Shown piece after piece: positions 11,601 to 26,600 of a stretch of 64,000 bases of DNA. Every line of letters begins with the position of its first letter. Position 1 is the first letter of the stretch. This DNA is from Cyrtodaria siliqua (Eukaryota > Mollusca > Bivalvia > Adapedonta > Hiatellidae): NCBI GenBank assembly GCA_037043455.1, contig JAWPHD010004457.1:123566-187565 (forward strand). The letters run 5' to 3'. The position numbers and the translations under genes were made by a program. Under the pieces are notes generated by a model, which saw only the letters and a list, made by a program, of their open reading frames with translations, did not search any database and was not told the DNA's origin.

Positions 11601-14600
11601 GAAACAATGTATGACCTTAATATTGGACACATGCTTGGAACAGTTTTCATCATGAAAATATGGAATAAACTGTTCCATATGATAATACATAAACATAAAA
11701 TACTCTTGACTTTTAAAATTATGAGTATTTGTAGCAAGTTGATGAGTAATGATACTCACAATTTTAAAATACTGATTTCTTTTTGTAAAAAGGTATGAGT
11801 AAAATACTCAAAAACTCAGCTTATCTACAGCTCTGAATTATGATTGTAAGTGGGGATGGTTTTCTATGATGATTGATTATGACTGTCCAGTTAATGACTC
11901 ATTTATCATGATTATTAATCGCTATTTTTTCACAGAAAAGTGTGGACGATGATGATTCGGATGATGGGAAAGAGAAAAGTGTAGATAACTCGCCAGACGA
12001 GGATGAGATTGACCAGGACATGGATTCTTCAGATGGAGAATTTGTTGCAGGTAAAATAGGTGTAATGACAACTAGACATTGGCAGGTAAAATAGGTGTAA
12101 TGACAACTAGACATTGGCAGGTAAAATAGGTGTAATGACAACTAGACATTGACAGGTAAAATAGGTGTAATGACAACTAGACATTGACAGGTAAAATAGG
12201 TGTAATGACAACTAGACATTGACATTGTTAAATGGGTGGGGCGGTTATTTGACGTTGTGAGATGCGCTTGATAGAAACTGAGCATGATGAGTTCATGTTA
12301 TACACATGATTGTTTGACTTTCATCCATATCTACTTTGATTATGCTTACAAAAACACACCTGCACCTGGTTTACTTGAGACTTGTTTAACTTTAGTTTAT
12401 TAATATTATTAGATAAAATAAATTTAATTCATTATTATGTTTCATTGCATGTTTCATTTTGAATACAAGTCAAATACATATTAAAGGGGCACACAGCAAT
12501 CTTGATTTTTTTTGTAAAACTAGCTGCATCCTGTTAGCTTTTCTACATAAATTGCATTTGTTCAATCATTAATATTAATTATTATCACCAGAGAATAGTA
12601 TAAAGCAAATTGTTTTTGCGTATTACTAACTGTTGTTTATATTTGACTGATAATATTCACAAAACTACGGTAGAATAATGAAGAAAAGTTGAAAATTCAA
12701 ATATATGCAAGCAGATTTAAAGTCAAAATGATACTGGAATAATAAACTGAGAGGCTAATTTTAATGCTGGATAAACCTTCCAGATTACTGTTTGTCTCTT
12801 TAAAATACCACTGTTCTTGTTCAGTTTGGATCAAGTTTTACATGTTCGAATTAAGTTCGGATAATCTGTCCTGAAAGCCCACCACTAGTGGGTCATATAG
12901 CAGTATGGATTGAAGTATCAAACAACAAAGGTTTTCTTATTTAAAGTAGTGATGAATTTGCTTTGAATTTTTCAATTTTCATTTTTTAGACACAATCAAG
13001 CTGAAAGATAAGCGGAAAAAGAAAGGAAAAAAGAGAAAAGGAGAAGATTTAGAGGAAGAAGAGGTATTCAAGTTTGTATAATGACGAAATTGGTATTCAA
13101 AATCAGTTTATTTCAAAATGAAAATTGTTGGGGAACTTAAAGTTCTCCAGCCATGTTTTGTCTCATGAACATGTTTATGTTTATTTAAACCAAAATCAAT
13201 ACACAACAATAGATATTTACAATTCACACATTTCAATATCTGTGAAAAGATTTTATTTGATGACGTAGAAAACTTTGAACAGTTAATTTAATCCACAGGT
13301 AAATGACGTAGAAAACTTTGAACAGTTAATTTAATCCACAGGTAAATGTATTTATCAATTATCTGGCAACAGTTGTGCATCTTTACAATTCAGATTTACC
13401 CCATTTCCCCTTGCACTCACACAGTGGTAAAAGTAGTATATACGTCATGCAAATAATACATACTTTTTACATACAACTTAGTAGCGGTTTTAAATATATG
13501 TTTCTCTCCGGGACTACCAAAAAATTTTCATACAAAATGGGTGGCCATTCACCTTTAAGTTGATTGTTATGTCTAATAAATGACATTTGTGGATAATATT
13601 TATAAAACAAAATTGTCACAAGTCTCATTTTTAATAGGAAGATGCATTCTTTGAAAATTATTCACGTGTAAGAATCCGATGTAATATATTTAAAAAATGT
13701 CCTCTAGTCACAAGACAAAATATATGTTACCATGACTGTCCTCAGGATGATCATCAGATGTTTCTTGAAAGGATTGTTGAAGTCTGGGGAATATTGGTTC
13801 TGTTTTTCAGTATTGAGTGAAACTTATATGTCACGGTTCATAGATATCTAACAGGTAGATTGATGTTGCATTGTCCGGCCGGTTAGCTCAGTCGGTAGAG
13901 CATCGGAACAGTAGTCTGAAGGTCCCGGGTTCGAGCCCCGGTCTGGCTGCACATTTTTCTAGCCCTGTAACATTTGACGCCCAACTTTCGGCCGTGACTG
14001 AGTAAACTCCGAGAAACACCATGGAGATTTGAGGACGAATTATGATCTGTAGGGGGAGTACATGTCAGGGTTCATAGATATCTGACAGGTAGATTGATGT
14101 TGCATTGTCCGGCCGGTTAGCTCAGTCGGTAGAGCATCGGAACGGTAGTCTGAAGGTCCCGGGTTCGAGCCCAGGTCTGGCTGCACATTTTTCTAGCCCT
14201 GTAACATATATGCCAAGACTTGAAAAGATAATGGACTTAATATAATAACAATTATAATAGCTTTTAAATAAACTTTAAAATTTAAATTTCAAAAGCAATA
14301 ATATATTTTTGATAGACTGCATTATGTAAATTCGAACTTTAAAGTCAATCAAAAAAATTTTTTTTTATTTAAATTTAAATTTTAAATGTAATACATGTGG
14401 TATTACATTTTGATTGAATGTAACGTCAGTTGTGTCTTTTAAACCACATACTTCATTACAGGAGGTGGAGAAAGTACAGTATTCAGAGAACATGGACACA
14501 TACGATGAAAATATGTCCTTCCAAGAAATGAACGTGTCGAGGCCATTAATGAAGGTATGTAACCAGTTGAGTATATAATTGAATGTTGTTAAAGGTCTCA

Positions 14601-17600
14601 ACTGATGTTTAGATTATTTATAGCTACTCTCAGAGTGGACGGGTGTACAGAGAAAAGCTAAGAGTGGATGGGCATGTTAACCTCTCATATAACCACTGTG
14701 TTGTGAATTGAAATAGGTATCCTTCAGTGAAAATTGAGGGCATTACTGTTTAACATTAACGAGATCATTGTAGTGTTAACACTTCAGTCCCTATAATGTT
14801 CAGGTGGGTAACCTCTCGCATTTACCACTGGGTCGTGGAAGTTGAATGTACCTTTATTGGTGAAAACTGAGCGTGTTTGACATTAAAAGAATCGTTTTTG
14901 GTTTGCAGCACCCTTAAATTCATTGTCGCTTTTATCTCATTTCACATGTTACATTCTATTTTAATATTTCAGTCCCTTGGCCAGATGAACTTTGAGAAGC
15001 CAACTCCTATACAGGCAGCCACCATACCTATAGCCCTGTTGGGCAGGGACATATGTGCCTGTGCTGTCACTGGATCAGGTGAGTGCTGTTAAACCACTGT
15101 AAAGGTGACCATTCTTATAAGCAGATATATAGTACTTGTTACTGAGTTGTGTTGAAATTCAGTTGTGTGCTTCCTTACTTGAGAAATGAAGCCACCAAAA
15201 TTGTTACGTGAAACATCATATGGGTTGATATTATGAGCAGGCAACACAGGGAAAATGTCATTTTGGAAAACATATTAACAGTGCAGCGACCAAATTCGAT
15301 ACATGTTACACGAAAGTATACATTCTTAATATTTACATGAGTATGTTTTATGGTTCATTGGTATCATTGAATTACAGGAAAGACTGTGGCGTTTATGTTG
15401 CCCATCTTGGAGAGGCTGCTGTACAAACCAAAACAAGCTCCCGTTACACGAGTACTGATCCTCCTGCCGACGCGTGAGTTGGCCGTCCAAGTACACACCG
15501 TCGCCAAACACCTGGCTAACTACACAAATATAGACATAACGCTCTTGGCTGGTAAGTGAAAATGCATGTTTCTAATCTTGAGAGAAGTGTAATCTGAAAG
15601 TTTAATGTTAAATAGTTTGTTTGAATGCTGTTAGGCGATATATGACGATCAACTTTTATTGTGGTGGAGAACCAGTACTGTATACCTCCTGCCATCCGTA
15701 AGAATTGGCACCATCTCACAAGTTGATCTCCCAGTGGAATCAAACCCGCAGCGGTGAAAGGCGAGGTTTACAGCGCAACGTTAACTCCTCGACCACGGAT
15801 GCACTTCAGTGTTAAAATAAAAACTTGTTATAGTAAAACTCGCTCTGTGACATGAATTTGAAGATTAAATTTTCATTTTATGGTATATGGTATCATTAAT
15901 TTAGAATTAAAAAAAAAAGTTTGCTAGTTTAAAAAAAACAAGCATATCTCACAGAGAAAATGTATAGAATATAGAAGTCAAAATATTACACATCACTGAT
16001 TGGGAAAAAAATAAATAAAGTAATTAAAAGATATTTGAAGTAAACTATTTACTTACAATAGGTGGTCTTGATATCAAACAGCAAGAGGCTGCTCTCAGAC
16101 TTGGTCCAGACATCGTGATAGCCACCCCTGGAAGGTTGATAGACCATCTTCATAATTCGCCGAGTTTTAATCTCAACAGCGTGGAAATACTGGTTCTAGA
16201 CGAGGCCGACAGGTAGGCTCTGACACAGATACCGGTTTAAAAAAAAAAAAGAGTCTTATATTCTATTAAATATTTGTGGGCCCTGATATTGTTTGATACA
16301 GTTGTGTTTAGAGAAATTAATATTTTGGTGTTAAAAAAGTATAAGGCATTAATAATTGTATGGTATATGTGATGATTATGGAGTCCTCATTCTGGTTAAA
16401 ACATGGATGTTATTATAACACAGTGATATGGGAGAGATCTTACGCATTGCCTGTTGTCCAATCCCATTCATTACTTCTTAAAATATTGTTTAAATTTAAT
16501 TAACGTAGTGATTATGGTGATGATACTTAGGTAGATGAATTGTATGGGGAAGATGTACGTTGAGGAAGATTAGGTTGTCCGGTTGACGATGCTGATTATA
16601 AAATTGATAACTGTAAATGATGCTAATGATGATGAATTGCACAATGTTGAGGAAGATTAGGTTGATTATGATGATGAGGAGGAGGATCAAGATGGTGATT
16701 AGGAAAAAGTGTTTGATGATGATGACCACAAGCATGCTGGTAGTGATCAGAAGAAGTGTTGAACACTTGTTATAAAATTGTAAGTACAAGTACCAGTTCA
16801 TGTTAGAAGATATTGATGATGAAGTTTTAGGTAGTGGTCAACTGTTCAGCACACAGTAAACTGTAACTACAAGTTCTGGTGTAAATCTAGCAGTTAATAC
16901 TCATTTATAGAATGTTGGACGAGTACTTTGCTGAGCAGATGAAGGAGGTGATCCGGCTGTGTTCACGGACAAGACAGACAATGTTGTTCTCGGCCACCAT
17001 GTCAGAAGAAGTAAATGCTAGTATATGGGCGAAACTGTATTAAACAAAAACATGTTTGTTGGCTTATGTAACCAGTGTATTACTATTATTGTTTGAACTA
17101 CTGGTTTGTAGATAGTACTTTTTTGCATACCGGATAAGGGTATCTGTGTTTTACACGAGTGATGGAAAGCCTGATCTTTCATATGGGGGCAGATAGAAGT
17201 CACGTGCATAACGGTGGTGTTGATAACATCATTGTAGAAGCAAGTATACATGGGAAAACATTTTATAATAGTAGTTGGCAATGTCAACGCACAAAATGTC
17301 AGTGGTATGCAAGAAAATGATTCAATCATGGGTATCCGGTTCAGAATAAGAATTGTAATCTGTGTATTTACTAAAATCAAAATGCTCAAGACAAAAAAAA
17401 ATATTTTTAGACCTTTACACAAGATTGTCACAAGGGTTCAGTGGCATCATGGGTCCAGTGGCATCAAGGGTCCAGTTGCATCAGGGGATCAACACACCGC
17501 TCATTTGTCACATTTGATATAGATGAATTTAAAATCGATATTGAATACAATACTATATTCTGAATGCATCTCAACAAGTTATCGCAATGAAATTCATGTA

Positions 17601-20600
17601 TTGCTAAATCTAATTCTACATTTTTACAGGTCAAAGATCTCGCTGCTGTGTCTTTAAATCGGCCGATTCGTGTGTTTATCAACGAGAGCACAGATACGGC
17701 CTTTAAACTGCGGCAAGAATTTATCAGGATACGCCCAAACAGGGAGGGTGACAGGGAGGCGGTGGTGGCAGGTAGGAATTATAACCATCTTGATTTAAGG
17801 CATTTGATACCTGCAGTTTTGCTCTACTTTTTGAGGCAAAGGCAAGCTATTCTACTTGTCCTGACATCGGCGTCGGTTTACCTTATACATTAAACACATC
17901 TCAGAAACCGCTTAAAGGAATTAATTGAAACTTTACACATGCATTCACTTTCATAATAGGAACTTATACAGACAAGGGCCATAACTCTGTTATGAATTTT
18001 AGCAGAACTATGCTCCTTTTTATCTCCCATCCCCCGTTACTGAAGGCAGAAGGGGATATAGTAATGGCTTCTGTCTGTCTGTACATAGTTCATACAGTAG
18101 GACAGATCTACTAGGAGTAAATGGAATATAAACAAACAAAGTACCTGTCATTTCTTGGGCATTGTTTTTGGTATTGTGATGGGATATCCTGACTGTAAAA
18201 TTCCATATTGTAAAGTATCAAAAAAACAACGTCCAAGATATCAACAACAAAACTAATGGAAAAATGTCATTTGTTGCAGCCCTAGTGAGTCGGACATTTC
18301 AGGACCACTGTATTGTGTTCATACAGACCAAGGTGCAGGCACACAGGATGCATCTGGTACTGGGCTTGCTGGGAATAAATGTGGGCGAGTTACACGGAAA
18401 CTTGTCACAAGCACAGGTTAGTCAAGTTATTCTTTTTGCGTTACTGTTTCAATTTGAGTTTCTCATTTTTTGCAAAAATTAAATTTTATACAAAATTCAA
18501 TATTAAAGAAACTAACCCGCTAAATAGCAAAATTACTCTACTAAACTGTTTATTGAAACTATATCCAGGTCATGTAATATTATTGCACCTCGCACAAAAT
18601 CCTAGGAATTTCATTGGATTAGAGCGGTTACATGGTGACCCTCTATTATTCTATAGTGGGTCAGTAGATTTCATAGAGGGTCACTAAAACAATATGGACT
18701 ACAATTCCGATTCAAAGTTTATATCATTTGCAAATAGTTCTTTACGGTGTTAGTAACAAACATAAGTAAATTTAATAATGTTTTTAAACTGTACCGGTCG
18801 TGACGTCAACGTCATGACGTCACAACGTCGAATTGCGCGAACGTCTGAATGACGTTGACGCTCCATTAAAATGGGTTAAATATCGGCATTTGCCTTAAAA
18901 GAGGTGCTCGATGCAATAAATCAGTTATTGGGTTTGTTACTGACCACCTACAGAAACATGTGGGGTCAGTCAGATGTATAGGGGGACTCGGCTATCGCCT
19001 CGCCCTCTATAAATCTTAATAATGTATATGTGCTGATTGAAAGTATAGGTTTATTCATGGATTCTTAAAATATCCATGATAGAATATGCTTAAAATGAAT
19101 TATGAGTCGGTAACTCTTTGATGTTCCAGTATTGGGGTTTCGTCTGGCTGGTTAAAGCCATTTATATTGTGTCTATAGAGTTTGAATTTTCAAAATATTT
19201 AAGTTGACAGGATAGGGACTTGAAATGCTATCGAATATGGTATGGTATCGTATGTACTGGAGGGTAATGTTGGTATGGTATCATATGTATTGGAGGTTAA
19301 TGTCTGTGAATATGGTATGGTATCATATGTATTGGAGGTTAATGTCTGTGATTAATATGGTATGGTATCTATGTATGGGAGGTTAATGTCTGTGAATATG
19401 GTATGGTATGGTATGTATTGGAGGTTAATGTCTGTGAATATGGTATGGTATGGTATGTATTGGAGGTTAATGTCTGTGATTAATATGGTATGGTATCATA
19501 TGTATTGGAGGTTAATGTCTATGAATATGGTATGGTATCGTATGTATTGGAGGTTAATGGCTGTGAATATGGTATGGTATCTATGTATGGGAGGTTAATG
19601 TCTGTGAATATGGTATGGTATCGTATGTATTGGAGGTTAATGTCTGTGAATATGGTATGGTATGGTATGTATTGGAGGTTAATGTCTGTGATTAATATGG
19701 TATGGTATCATATGTATTGGAGGTTAATGTCTGTGAATATGGTATGGTATGGTATGTATTGGAGGTTAATGTCTGTGAATATGGTATGGTATGGTATGTA
19801 TTGGAGGTTAATGTCTGTGATTAATATGGTATGGTATCATATGTATTGGAGGTTAATGTCTGTGAATATGGTATGGTATCGTATGTATTGGAGGTTAATG
19901 TCTGTGAATATGGTATGGTATGGTATGTATTGGAGGTTAATGTCTGTGATTAATATGGTATGGTATCATATGTATTGGAGGTTAATGTCTGTGAATATGG
20001 TATAGTATCGTATGTATTGGAGGTTAATGTCTGTGAATATGGTATGGTATGGTATCGTATGTATTGGAGGTTAATGTCTGTGAATATGGTATGGTATCGT
20101 ATGTATTGGAGGTTAATGTCTGTGATTAAAAAAAAAGTATATGTCAACAGGTTTATTATCATTATTTTAAGCTATGGGTAAGTTGAAAAACTGTATATAC
20201 AGTTACATTAGTGGAGAAATTTGCAATGTGCATATACAGTATACTGTGAGGTGGCTACTTTCTCCTCTTATAGGGCCACTATGGCCCAGTGGATAGTTTG
20301 ACATTTAAGATTAAGATCACAGGGTTGAGCCTCATTGGCCCCACTAGGTTACTTCATTGTGTCCTTGGGCAAGACACTTCCCAAAGCCTCGCCCATCTGA
20401 AAGGATCGAAAACCGGGCAGTCCCATGTATCAGTGTCTGTTCTCCGAGCATGTTAAAGGCACCATAGGAATCATATAGATATTAGGGCAAGGTTCCTGGA
20501 TTCTTATGAATTATTCCCTCTCTCTGGAGCAGCTCGTTTATGACCTATAATGTGGTGATGGGCCATTAAACAACAATTTTCCATTAATGAGACGATCATT

Positions 20601-23600
20601 GCTGGTCAAGTGAGATGTCTGACACTGTTAAGGGCTTTTCCATTAAAACCTACCAGGAAGGCACTTTTGAAATTGAACACAAAATTGAGTTTAAAGAGCC
20701 AAATTTCGGAAATTGATTTCACCCATAGATGTTTATTAAATTGTCTTTCTGGGGTCCCTGATATGTTTTAATGGAATACTCTAATGAGTAAATGTATATT
20801 TGTTTAGAGATAGGATACACTGAAGAGGTTCAAGGATGCAGAGGTAGATGTACTGTTGGCTACGGACCTGGCTGCCCGTGGTCTCGACATACACCGGGTG
20901 AAAACTGTGAGTAAACTAGTTCCAGAAATCTGGAATGTTGACTGTCTTGTTTAGACTATTTCTATTAAGAGACCATGTCAATTCCCAACTTTTGTTTTTA
21001 ATTAAAATGCACATGTACATGTATTAAGATATCACACGTGTCAAAAGAGACCAAATGTGTTCTTCCCTTTAGTGGTCTTTTAATACAGGTGTCGCCTCAT
21101 CTCTATTATAGACCATCTATTTTAAGAGACAACCATTTCCATTCCCGACTGTCATTTTTAATTAAAATCCACTTGTACTAAGAGACCACCTATGTTAATT
21201 AAAATACCAAATTTGGTCTTTCTTTTAGTGGTCCCTTTAATACAGTTGTCACCGTTTGTCCTTTTGTTGTACTAGCTTCAACTGCACAAACCAGGGCCTT
21301 ACTCCATTTTGCACTTAGTTCGGGTTTAAACAACTTATTGACACAAATAATAAACAAATCATAGTTCAGTACCATACTTTGCTAAAGCTATGTACCTTTT
21401 CCCTGTTTGAAAAATGGTCTGAAAAATGCTCTTATTTTTCTACATTATTTCATCATGCGTTTAGGGGCCCCAGTTGGCAGGGGCCAAAAAACAAACAAAC
21501 TGTTGTTCCGTATATAATAGATTGAGCCCCCCCATCCTACCGCCACCACACTACCATCGCCACCAATGGGATTTTTTTCTTAAACGAGATTTTAAAATGA
21601 ACATGATAAATGGGGATCGATGATAATGTTTATTCCCGTGATCATCTTCATCTCCGTTATTGTCTGACTACCATTCCCCATATATCACTTTCTGTGACCA
21701 AAATTAACAGGCTGTAAGCATATTATTTTTATTAGAAAGTCAAGCATGTCACCTTCTCCCTTTATCAGCCTGTGTACTTTTATTGTTCATGCTTTAACAG
21801 CATGTTTCATCAGTTCCTGTTTAGGCGTTCTCGTTAGCTCATTGAATAAAGTCTTGCATTTTAGAGATACAGACCTCTATCACGGGTTCACACTGTCAGT
21901 GGCATACATACCTCTATCATGGGTTCACACTCCGGCAGTGGCATACAGACCTCTATCATGGGTTCACACTCTGGCAGTGGCATACATACCTCTATCATGG
22001 GTTCACACTCTGGCAGTGGCATACAGACCTCTATCATGGGTTCACACTCTGTCTGGAATACATACCTCTATCATGGGTTCACACTCTGGCAGTGGCATAC
22101 AGACCTCTATCATGGGTTCACACTCTGGCAGTGGCATACAGACCTCTATCATGGGTTCACACTCTGTCTGGCATACACACCTCTATCATGGGTTCACACT
22201 CTGGCAGTGGCATACAGACCTCTATATCATGGGTTCACACTCTGGCAGTGGAATACAGACCTCTGCATCATGGGTTCACACTCTGGCAGTGGCATACAGA
22301 CCTCTATCATGGGTTCACACTCTTGCAGTGGCATACAGACCTCTATCATGGGTTCACACTCTGTCTGGAATACATACCTTTATCATGGGTTCACACTCTT
22401 GCAGTGGCATGCAGACCTCTATCATGGGTTCACACTCTGGCAGTGGCATACAGACCTCTATCATGGGTTCACACTCTGTCTGGAATACATAACTCTATCA
22501 TGGGTTCACACTCTGGCAGTGGCATACAGACCTCTATCATGGGTTCACACTCTGGCAGTGGCATACAGACCTCTATCATGGGTTTACACTCTGGCTGGCA
22601 TACAGACCTCTATCATGGGTTCACACTCTGTCTGGCATACATAGCTCTATCATGGGTTCACACTTTGTCATTGGCATACAGACCTCTATATCATGGGTTC
22701 ACACTCTGGCATTGGCATACAGACCTCTGTATAATGGGTTCACACTATGTCAGTGGAATACAGACCTCTGCATCATGGGTTCACACTCTGGCAGTGGCAT
22801 ACAAACCTCTATCATGGGTTCACACTCTTGCAGTGGCATGCAGACCTCTATCAAGGGTTCACACTCTGGCAGTGGCATACAGACCTCTATCATGGGTTCA
22901 CACTCTGGCCACTGTCCCAATATGACTTTACATTTGTGACCAGGATTATAACCCCCACTGTTTTCATTTGTTTCATTTCAGTTTCTATTTGATCTTTTAC
23001 TGTTTCTATTCTTTCTATTTGTTATTTTACTGAAAGGGGGCTGGTGTGACCCAGTGGATAGCACGGTAGACATTGAACCAGAGGAGCGGGGTTCAAGCCT
23101 CACTGGCACCACCAAACTTCATCGCTGTGTCCTTGGGCAAGACACTTTACCTTAGCTTCGTTCCTCAGATTGGGACGTAAACCCGGTGGTCCCTTGTATC
23201 GGAGTTAATCCTCCTTGCACATTGAACTGGCTCTCTTATGTAACCGATAATGTTTTGATGAGTCATTAAACAAAATTCAATTCAATTCAGTTCTTTGACT
23301 GTTTGCTATGTATTATAGATTATCAACTTGTTTCTATTTGTTCTTTGACTATTTGCTATGTATTACAGATTATCAACTTGTTTCTATTTGTTATTTGACT
23401 GTTTGCTACGTAAGATAGATTATCAACTTGTTTCTATTTTTTATTTGACTGTTTGCTATGTGTGATAGATTATTACTGACTATAATATCTTTTATAGTCA
23501 ATGGTTATTGGAGGCAACACTCGCTGTAGATAATTTTTGAGATTGAGTAAATTTCACGGTGCATTTTTTACATGCACACCGGCTGTCAAGATTTTAACAG

Positions 23601-26600
23601 AGAGGTATGATGTTTTTTGAGCTTACAGTTAAAAACTTAATTTCCTTGAAATTAAACTCGCAGGATCTATGATTTTGTCATAATCCTGTTGCTCGTGCTT
23701 TTAGCTTCGATTAGGTCGTATTTCCGTATTCGTTTCAATTTATTCATACAGATGTTCACGTTGTGGCAGGATGCAAATAACGTTTTCATTTTCCTTTGTT
23801 TGACGGCCATTTCCGATTCTCGTCAGACCAACTTCTTCTTTCAATTTTATTAACATAAGCTTTATTTCGCGTCTCTTCCTTTGTTTATATCCTGTGAGAT
23901 TCCCTTTCTCATTCATATTTACTTTAAATAAACGTTCTCATAAATCATTTAATTAATATTGCCGAAATGTGGAGTGAGTCATCGTTCCCCACGCTGTTAA
24001 TTCCCACGCTAAGTGGGTCAATCAGCTGTTTCGATATATATATGCTAAATTAGAACAATGTGGTTGTGTTGCGTCTCGCTAGATTACTTTTTAACTGAAT
24101 ATGTTCAGGACTGTTGCAAGTGTAACGCTTGTTGGGTGTGTTTAAAGAACAAGACGTCTGTAATAGTGAATCTTTATTTAGTGATGATCGTATGCGAACT
24201 GATTTCAATCTCTTCCAAAATACTACAGGCAGTGTGCCTTGCCCTCTGGGGGTTATAATATCAGTCAATGGAATTATACTGGCTGGCTAAAGGAATCTAA
24301 AGTGTATATCATATCTAAATGCTACAGCATTTTTTATGTCTCGGTGCGTTTCGACTGAGGGAGTTTTCGGGTGTTGGGAATAATAATAATAGTGGGGTAA
24401 TAATAATAATTAAATAAATATAATAATAATAATATATATATAATAATGCTAATAATATTTAAAAAAAAAAAAAAAAAAGTCAATAAAATAAAAATAAACA
24501 GACTAGATCTACATGAAGTCTGCACAATCAGTTATTATAATAAGTTGGTATTACTATTTAGGATTTTCTTTTCATTTGTCCTCCATCTGTACTCATTTGT
24601 GGTAGGTTTATACATTCTATGCCTCTTTTTTGTTTTCATAATCACACTGGATAATGAGTCGTGGAAAGCGATGGTTGCCGGTAACGTGGTTGATGATCCC
24701 ACCTGGAAAAGTCAGTGTTTGCCTCCCAGCAGATCCAAAGGGTGTACGTTCAGCTATTCAGTGACGTCACATATCGTTGAGTGACTCGATTGGTTGCAGA
24801 AAAGGCCGTACACAAGACGTTTGTCAGATAGAGGAACAGATCACAGCCTCCGGGAAACAGGACTCATTTTTATACGCTTTATAATGCTGTTGTCGTAGAT
24901 AATGCAAAAATCACACAAAAAAAAAAATAAAAAAAAAATTATCATATCTTTTTTCCACCAGGCGTATGCAAATTGCAAGTTCGTTGTAGATATGGTGGCG
25001 GTAGATTGTTTGTTACTGCAAACAGTTCACACTAGGAAATTGAAAATGGTATCAATATAAAAACAATATCCGGTTTGTAATGACAGTAGTTAGACTACAT
25101 TTTCAACTGAAATTTATTCAATTTGCAAAAACAATGAAAATAATAATAATTATTGAGTCATTCGAGAGCCAATTAAAACTGTAAATAACAGTGAGTCACA
25201 TTAGTAAAATATTATTATTCGACTCAAGGCAGAGCTAAATATAATTGTTGTCATCCTGCGGATGATGTCCATAGCTACTGCACTTATTATTTAATAACTA
25301 TTATGAAAACCATTTATAGAGGAATAATCTGTTGGAAACCATCTACTCGATGGAGAAATGTCTATTACGCCATAGTGTTCGCCTACTGTTATCATTATCG
25401 TTGTTGTGCACTATGTTTTCAGCTCCTGCTGCTATTATTTAACTCCAAGGCTGTTGGTGTAATCGTGTTTTATGATGCTAACCATGTATTTGGAGTGTTT
25501 AGGCAATATGTTTTCTTACTGCGGATAAGTATATCTCAACAGTTTGTTGATATCAGCTAATTTTAACTTGCTGCCGTTGACTGTTGTTGCTAATAAAAGT
25601 TGTTGTTCTGACAATGGAGGCAATGCATATTCATGACCCAGAGCGGTAGGTTACGTCATACTGTCGGGGCGTGCGTCTATGATAGTGCGGAAGCTTTGTC
25701 TTGGTTTTGACATTATTTTTCATTTGAATTAATACTGTTTAACAGTTTAAAATCAATTCATGCCTCCTTTCTTCTAAATTGTCTGTTTATAAAACATCCT
25801 ATGCTTTTCGTCTAGCGATCAGCTTTACAATTATTCAGTTTGCGTACCATGATGTCTTCATTACAGATTTTTATATACGAATGCTGTTGCTGCTGATGCT
25901 TAATTATGATTGGATCTCTATCACTTCTTTCAAGATTTATTTTGTTTCATTCTCTCGAACATTTTGCCCTATATTTCAGTTTGTGTAACCATAGAGTCCT
26001 CCAGTGTTGGTATTTTGTGTCACCATCGAGTTGTCCTTACACCAGTCAAAAGTTATGTCGGTATCGGATGCAATGTGTGGAACAGGTCATAGAGTCCTCC
26101 AGTGTTGGTATTGTATGTAAAGTTCCACTTTTTACTTGTTATACAAGAAAAACATTCGCTACATAGCAGCTTTGTGATTTTCAAAACTATGTCGTGTAGA
26201 GTTTGGGAATATCTCCCTACATTCGTTTAATACATTCATATTTAATGCATCGACAGTGCTTTATCAGTGGTGTCCATATTCAAAACATGGACAAAAGTTA
26301 CATACTTATCATAATGCCTCAATTTAAGGGTATTCCATTTTATCATTGGTTTATTGTTGGGCCAATCCTTTTAGATCGATGAGGTTTCATTATCCTGCAC
26401 CAGGTTGATGTTTTATTTATACTGCACCAGGTATTTTTGCAAGGGGTTCATTGAAGTTCAGTTATCTGTTTCTTTTCGGCCTGTCCCTAGTCAATACACA
26501 GCCCTTTAAACCAGTTAGTGCATGGTCACCAACTTATAAAACCCTTCTGTGCTGTGTCGATTCAAAATAACAACTTCTCTGCAGGGTTCCACACTACAGA

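Larger units (their letters stand above)
13826..14210. repeat. Tandem pair of tRNA-like repeat units
   Basis: Two ~145-bp copies (about 13826-13972 and 14060-14206) start with 'ggttcatagatatct', carry a tRNA-like body, and end 'acatttttctagccctgtaac'. Copies differ by a handful of bases. Confidence 0.85.

Noticed and set aside
13877..13949. Functional tRNA gene
   Set aside because: The anticodon loop lacks T33, the acceptor stem has a mismatch, and the unit is tandemly duplicated with a SINE-like 3' tail.
19362..20181. Open frames with [13 protein letters not shown] repeats
   Set aside because: Product of the ~43-bp minisatellite; strand-independent open frames.
21746..22939. Long repetitive open frames (up to 277 codons) with [17 protein letters not shown] repeats
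   Set aside because: They lie in a 39-bp minisatellite, are open in several frames at once because 39 is divisible by three, and sit in a DDX27 intron.
24446..24784. 112-codon frame in the inserted element as a transposase remnant
   Set aside because: The first half is poly-A/T derived and hydrophobic, and no catalytic DDE/D pattern or zinc finger could be seen.
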